Shown: piece by piece, positions 62,592 to 64,000 of the stretch | Numbering within the stretch: the first letter of the stretch is position 1 | How the letters are laid out: every line of letters begins with the position of its first letter | Position numbers and translations under genes: made by a program | Notes under the pieces: generated by a model | The model's database searches: none | Told to the model about the DNA's origin: nothing | Seen by the model: the letters and a program-made list of their open reading frames with translations, nothing else | NCBI GenBank assembly: GCA_907165065.1 | Contig: OU015543.1 | Location: 11,595,406 to 11,659,405 of the forward strand | DNA length: 64,000 bases | Direction: 5' to 3' | Source: Caprimulgus europaeus | Taxonomy: Eukaryota; Chordata; Aves; Caprimulgiformes; Caprimulgidae

Positions 62592-64000
62592 CTGAATTAT
62601 CCTGAAAGAGAATAACAGAGCCTCCTTAAAGCATAACATTGAGAACCTGAATTGTTTTTAGAAAGAAAATTAAATAGCCCATTATATGAGTTATTCTCTT
62701 TTGCTACACACGCAAGCCATCACTTATTTTTCCATTAAAATTTAGCTGGCTTCCAAGCACAAGAAAGGAAAAATGATTGCAAACACCCCCTTTTTTTTTT
62801 TTTTAGGACTGGTTGAGTTGGAATAAACTGCAGATTTCACCTTTTTGTATTCAATACAGATACCAATGCTGTGCCATCTCATTTGAAGTCTTTTTTTCAG
62901 GACCATAACACCAAACTGAGGTGCTTCAGCTTTCGTTGCAAGGAACTGACTCAGCCCTGAGTTAGGTTAATACAAGATTTGTATGGGTGGGTGGGTAGGT
63001 TTTCTGCCCAGTGGATCACACAATAACAGTGCTAAGCTTAACAACAGGCAGTGAAATAGGCTCTGTTTCTTGCGAGGTTGATTAAGCAAGACAAAATCAA
63101 TTAGTGTCTGAGACCTCACAGGTTTCTGTAGGCAAATTGTTCCAATTACCAGTACCCAAGAGCAAATTAGGAGGCAATTAAAAGGAGCAGCTGTGATTTC
63201 ACTAACTTACTCTTGTCACTGTCATCCACAGTCAGTTTTAGGCTCATTAAAAAGGTATTTTGGTCAATTCAATTTTTCTTTAACTGTGGTGGCATTTTTC
63301 TTTTTTTAAAAGTTGAAACACGCACTTATTACATTTGGAAATAGTTCCTAAAATTGAGATGGGTGAGGATATGTGCATGTGTATATTTATATTGAATGTG
63401 GTTCAGGTAAATGCTGTTGCTGCTACTTATTCCAAGAGCTGATTTGCATGCACAGAGGTGTCAGGAAAAGAAACAGACCTCTGTGCACAAGATCTCCTGC
63501 AAAGTATCCCTCAGAAAGAAAAAACAAGAGAGAAAAATCCATTATCTACCATCTTCTTGCCTGAAACAAAACAATAAAGTCCTGTTTTATTGGCTTACAT
63601 TCACATGAATCATGTACAAGCCACGCTCAAGAGGTTGTTGTTCTGGAGGATCTCAGGTCACGTTGCAAATATGACTTAATTATCCTTCACTCTGGTTTTG
63701 CCTCACAGTCAGATGAAGAGGGGAATTAAGATTTCAATTACTCAGCATCACATAGGAAATAGGAATCCTAACCTTCACACTTCCTAAGCAAATTCACCAT
63801 CCTTCACTCATGCCAATTGAAAGAAAAATCCAGGCTATGCAGCTTTGCACCATGAAGTCCAACTTTCCTCATCTGACTTTTTTTTTCCTAAACCCCATTT
63901 GCTGTCACCAGCCATTCTACCCCAGGTTCTGCCTTTTCCCATTCACATCCCTAAACCTTTTGGAGATTCTCCATCTTCTGTACCTTCAGTCTCAGGGCAC

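Larger units (their letters stand above)
59810..64000. other. Gene-free interval to window end
   Basis: AT-rich with a G/C-richer patch at 60060-60660, where overlapping chance frames occur on both strands (141 codons minus at 60262-60687). Low-complexity features: A/C-rich tract 61153-61217, T run near 61499-61511, T10A16 at 61630-61655, ATA run 62574-62591, T run near 62791-62804. No gene, RNA gene or interspersed repeat recognised. Confidence 0.55.

Noticed and set aside
62785-62810. Strong splice-acceptor-like polypyrimidine tract with AG
   Set aside because: A T run followed by AG is common in this AT-rich DNA; no open exon or donor follows convincingly.
1-64000. Search by eye for tRNA genes and well-known microRNA seeds (let-7, miR-9, miR-124, miR-137, miR-30)
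   Set aside because: None found; a covariance-model search would be needed to exclude diverged copies.

Overview
The window looks like non-coding nuclear DNA from a bird (a crocodilian or turtle is a weaker alternative). The main evidence is eight interspersed repeats that are all 3'-end fragments of CR1 LINEs, the characteristic sauropsid retroposon, with the usual short tails of the ATTCTATGA/ATTCTGTGA type. I see no Alu, B1, L1, recognisable DNA transposon or endogenous retrovirus. CR1 makes up only about 4 to 5 percent of the sequence, CpG is generally depleted, and the base composition is AT-rich; all of this fits a bird gene desert or a very large intron.

I find no protein-coding gene, rRNA, tRNA or CRISPR array that I can support. 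The longest open frames (up to about 170 codons) are either CR1 reverse-transcriptase remnants or frames that look like chance, with no recognisable domain and no clear splice structure. The only place that resembles an exon or promoter is a short CpG-rich patch near 40.59-40.64 kb that ends in two good splice-donor-like sites.

Layout: CR1 (+) at 46-577; a structured, homeodomain-site-rich block at 2.5-3.3 kb with an 18-bp inverted repeat; mostly featureless AT-rich DNA to 15.3 kb with possible regulatory blocks near 8.6-9.4 and 11.0-11.2 kb; CR1 (+) at 15.3 kb; plain DNA with possible regulatory blocks near 17.4 and 18.9 kb; a CR1 cluster at 22.8-27.3 kb (minus, plus, minus); a long repeat-poor stretch from 27.3 to 40.4 kb; the CpG patch and an AT-rich block at 40.5-41.6 kb; a CR1 tail at 42.1 kb, a small minisatellite at 42.6 kb and two compound microsatellites at 43.5-43.8 kb; a possible regulatory block with a CpG cluster at 47.6-48.06 kb; CR1 (+) at 48.1 kb and a CR1 tail (-) at 49.4 kb; an AT microsatellite at 50.3 kb; then repeat-poor DNA to the end, with a 49-bp sequence present twice (56.44 and 59.76 kb) and a possible regulatory block at 57.4-57.8 kb.

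No multi-gene system is visible. The regulatory blocks are proposals from base composition and motif density only. Whether they are conserved between species would settle most of them, and I could not test that.
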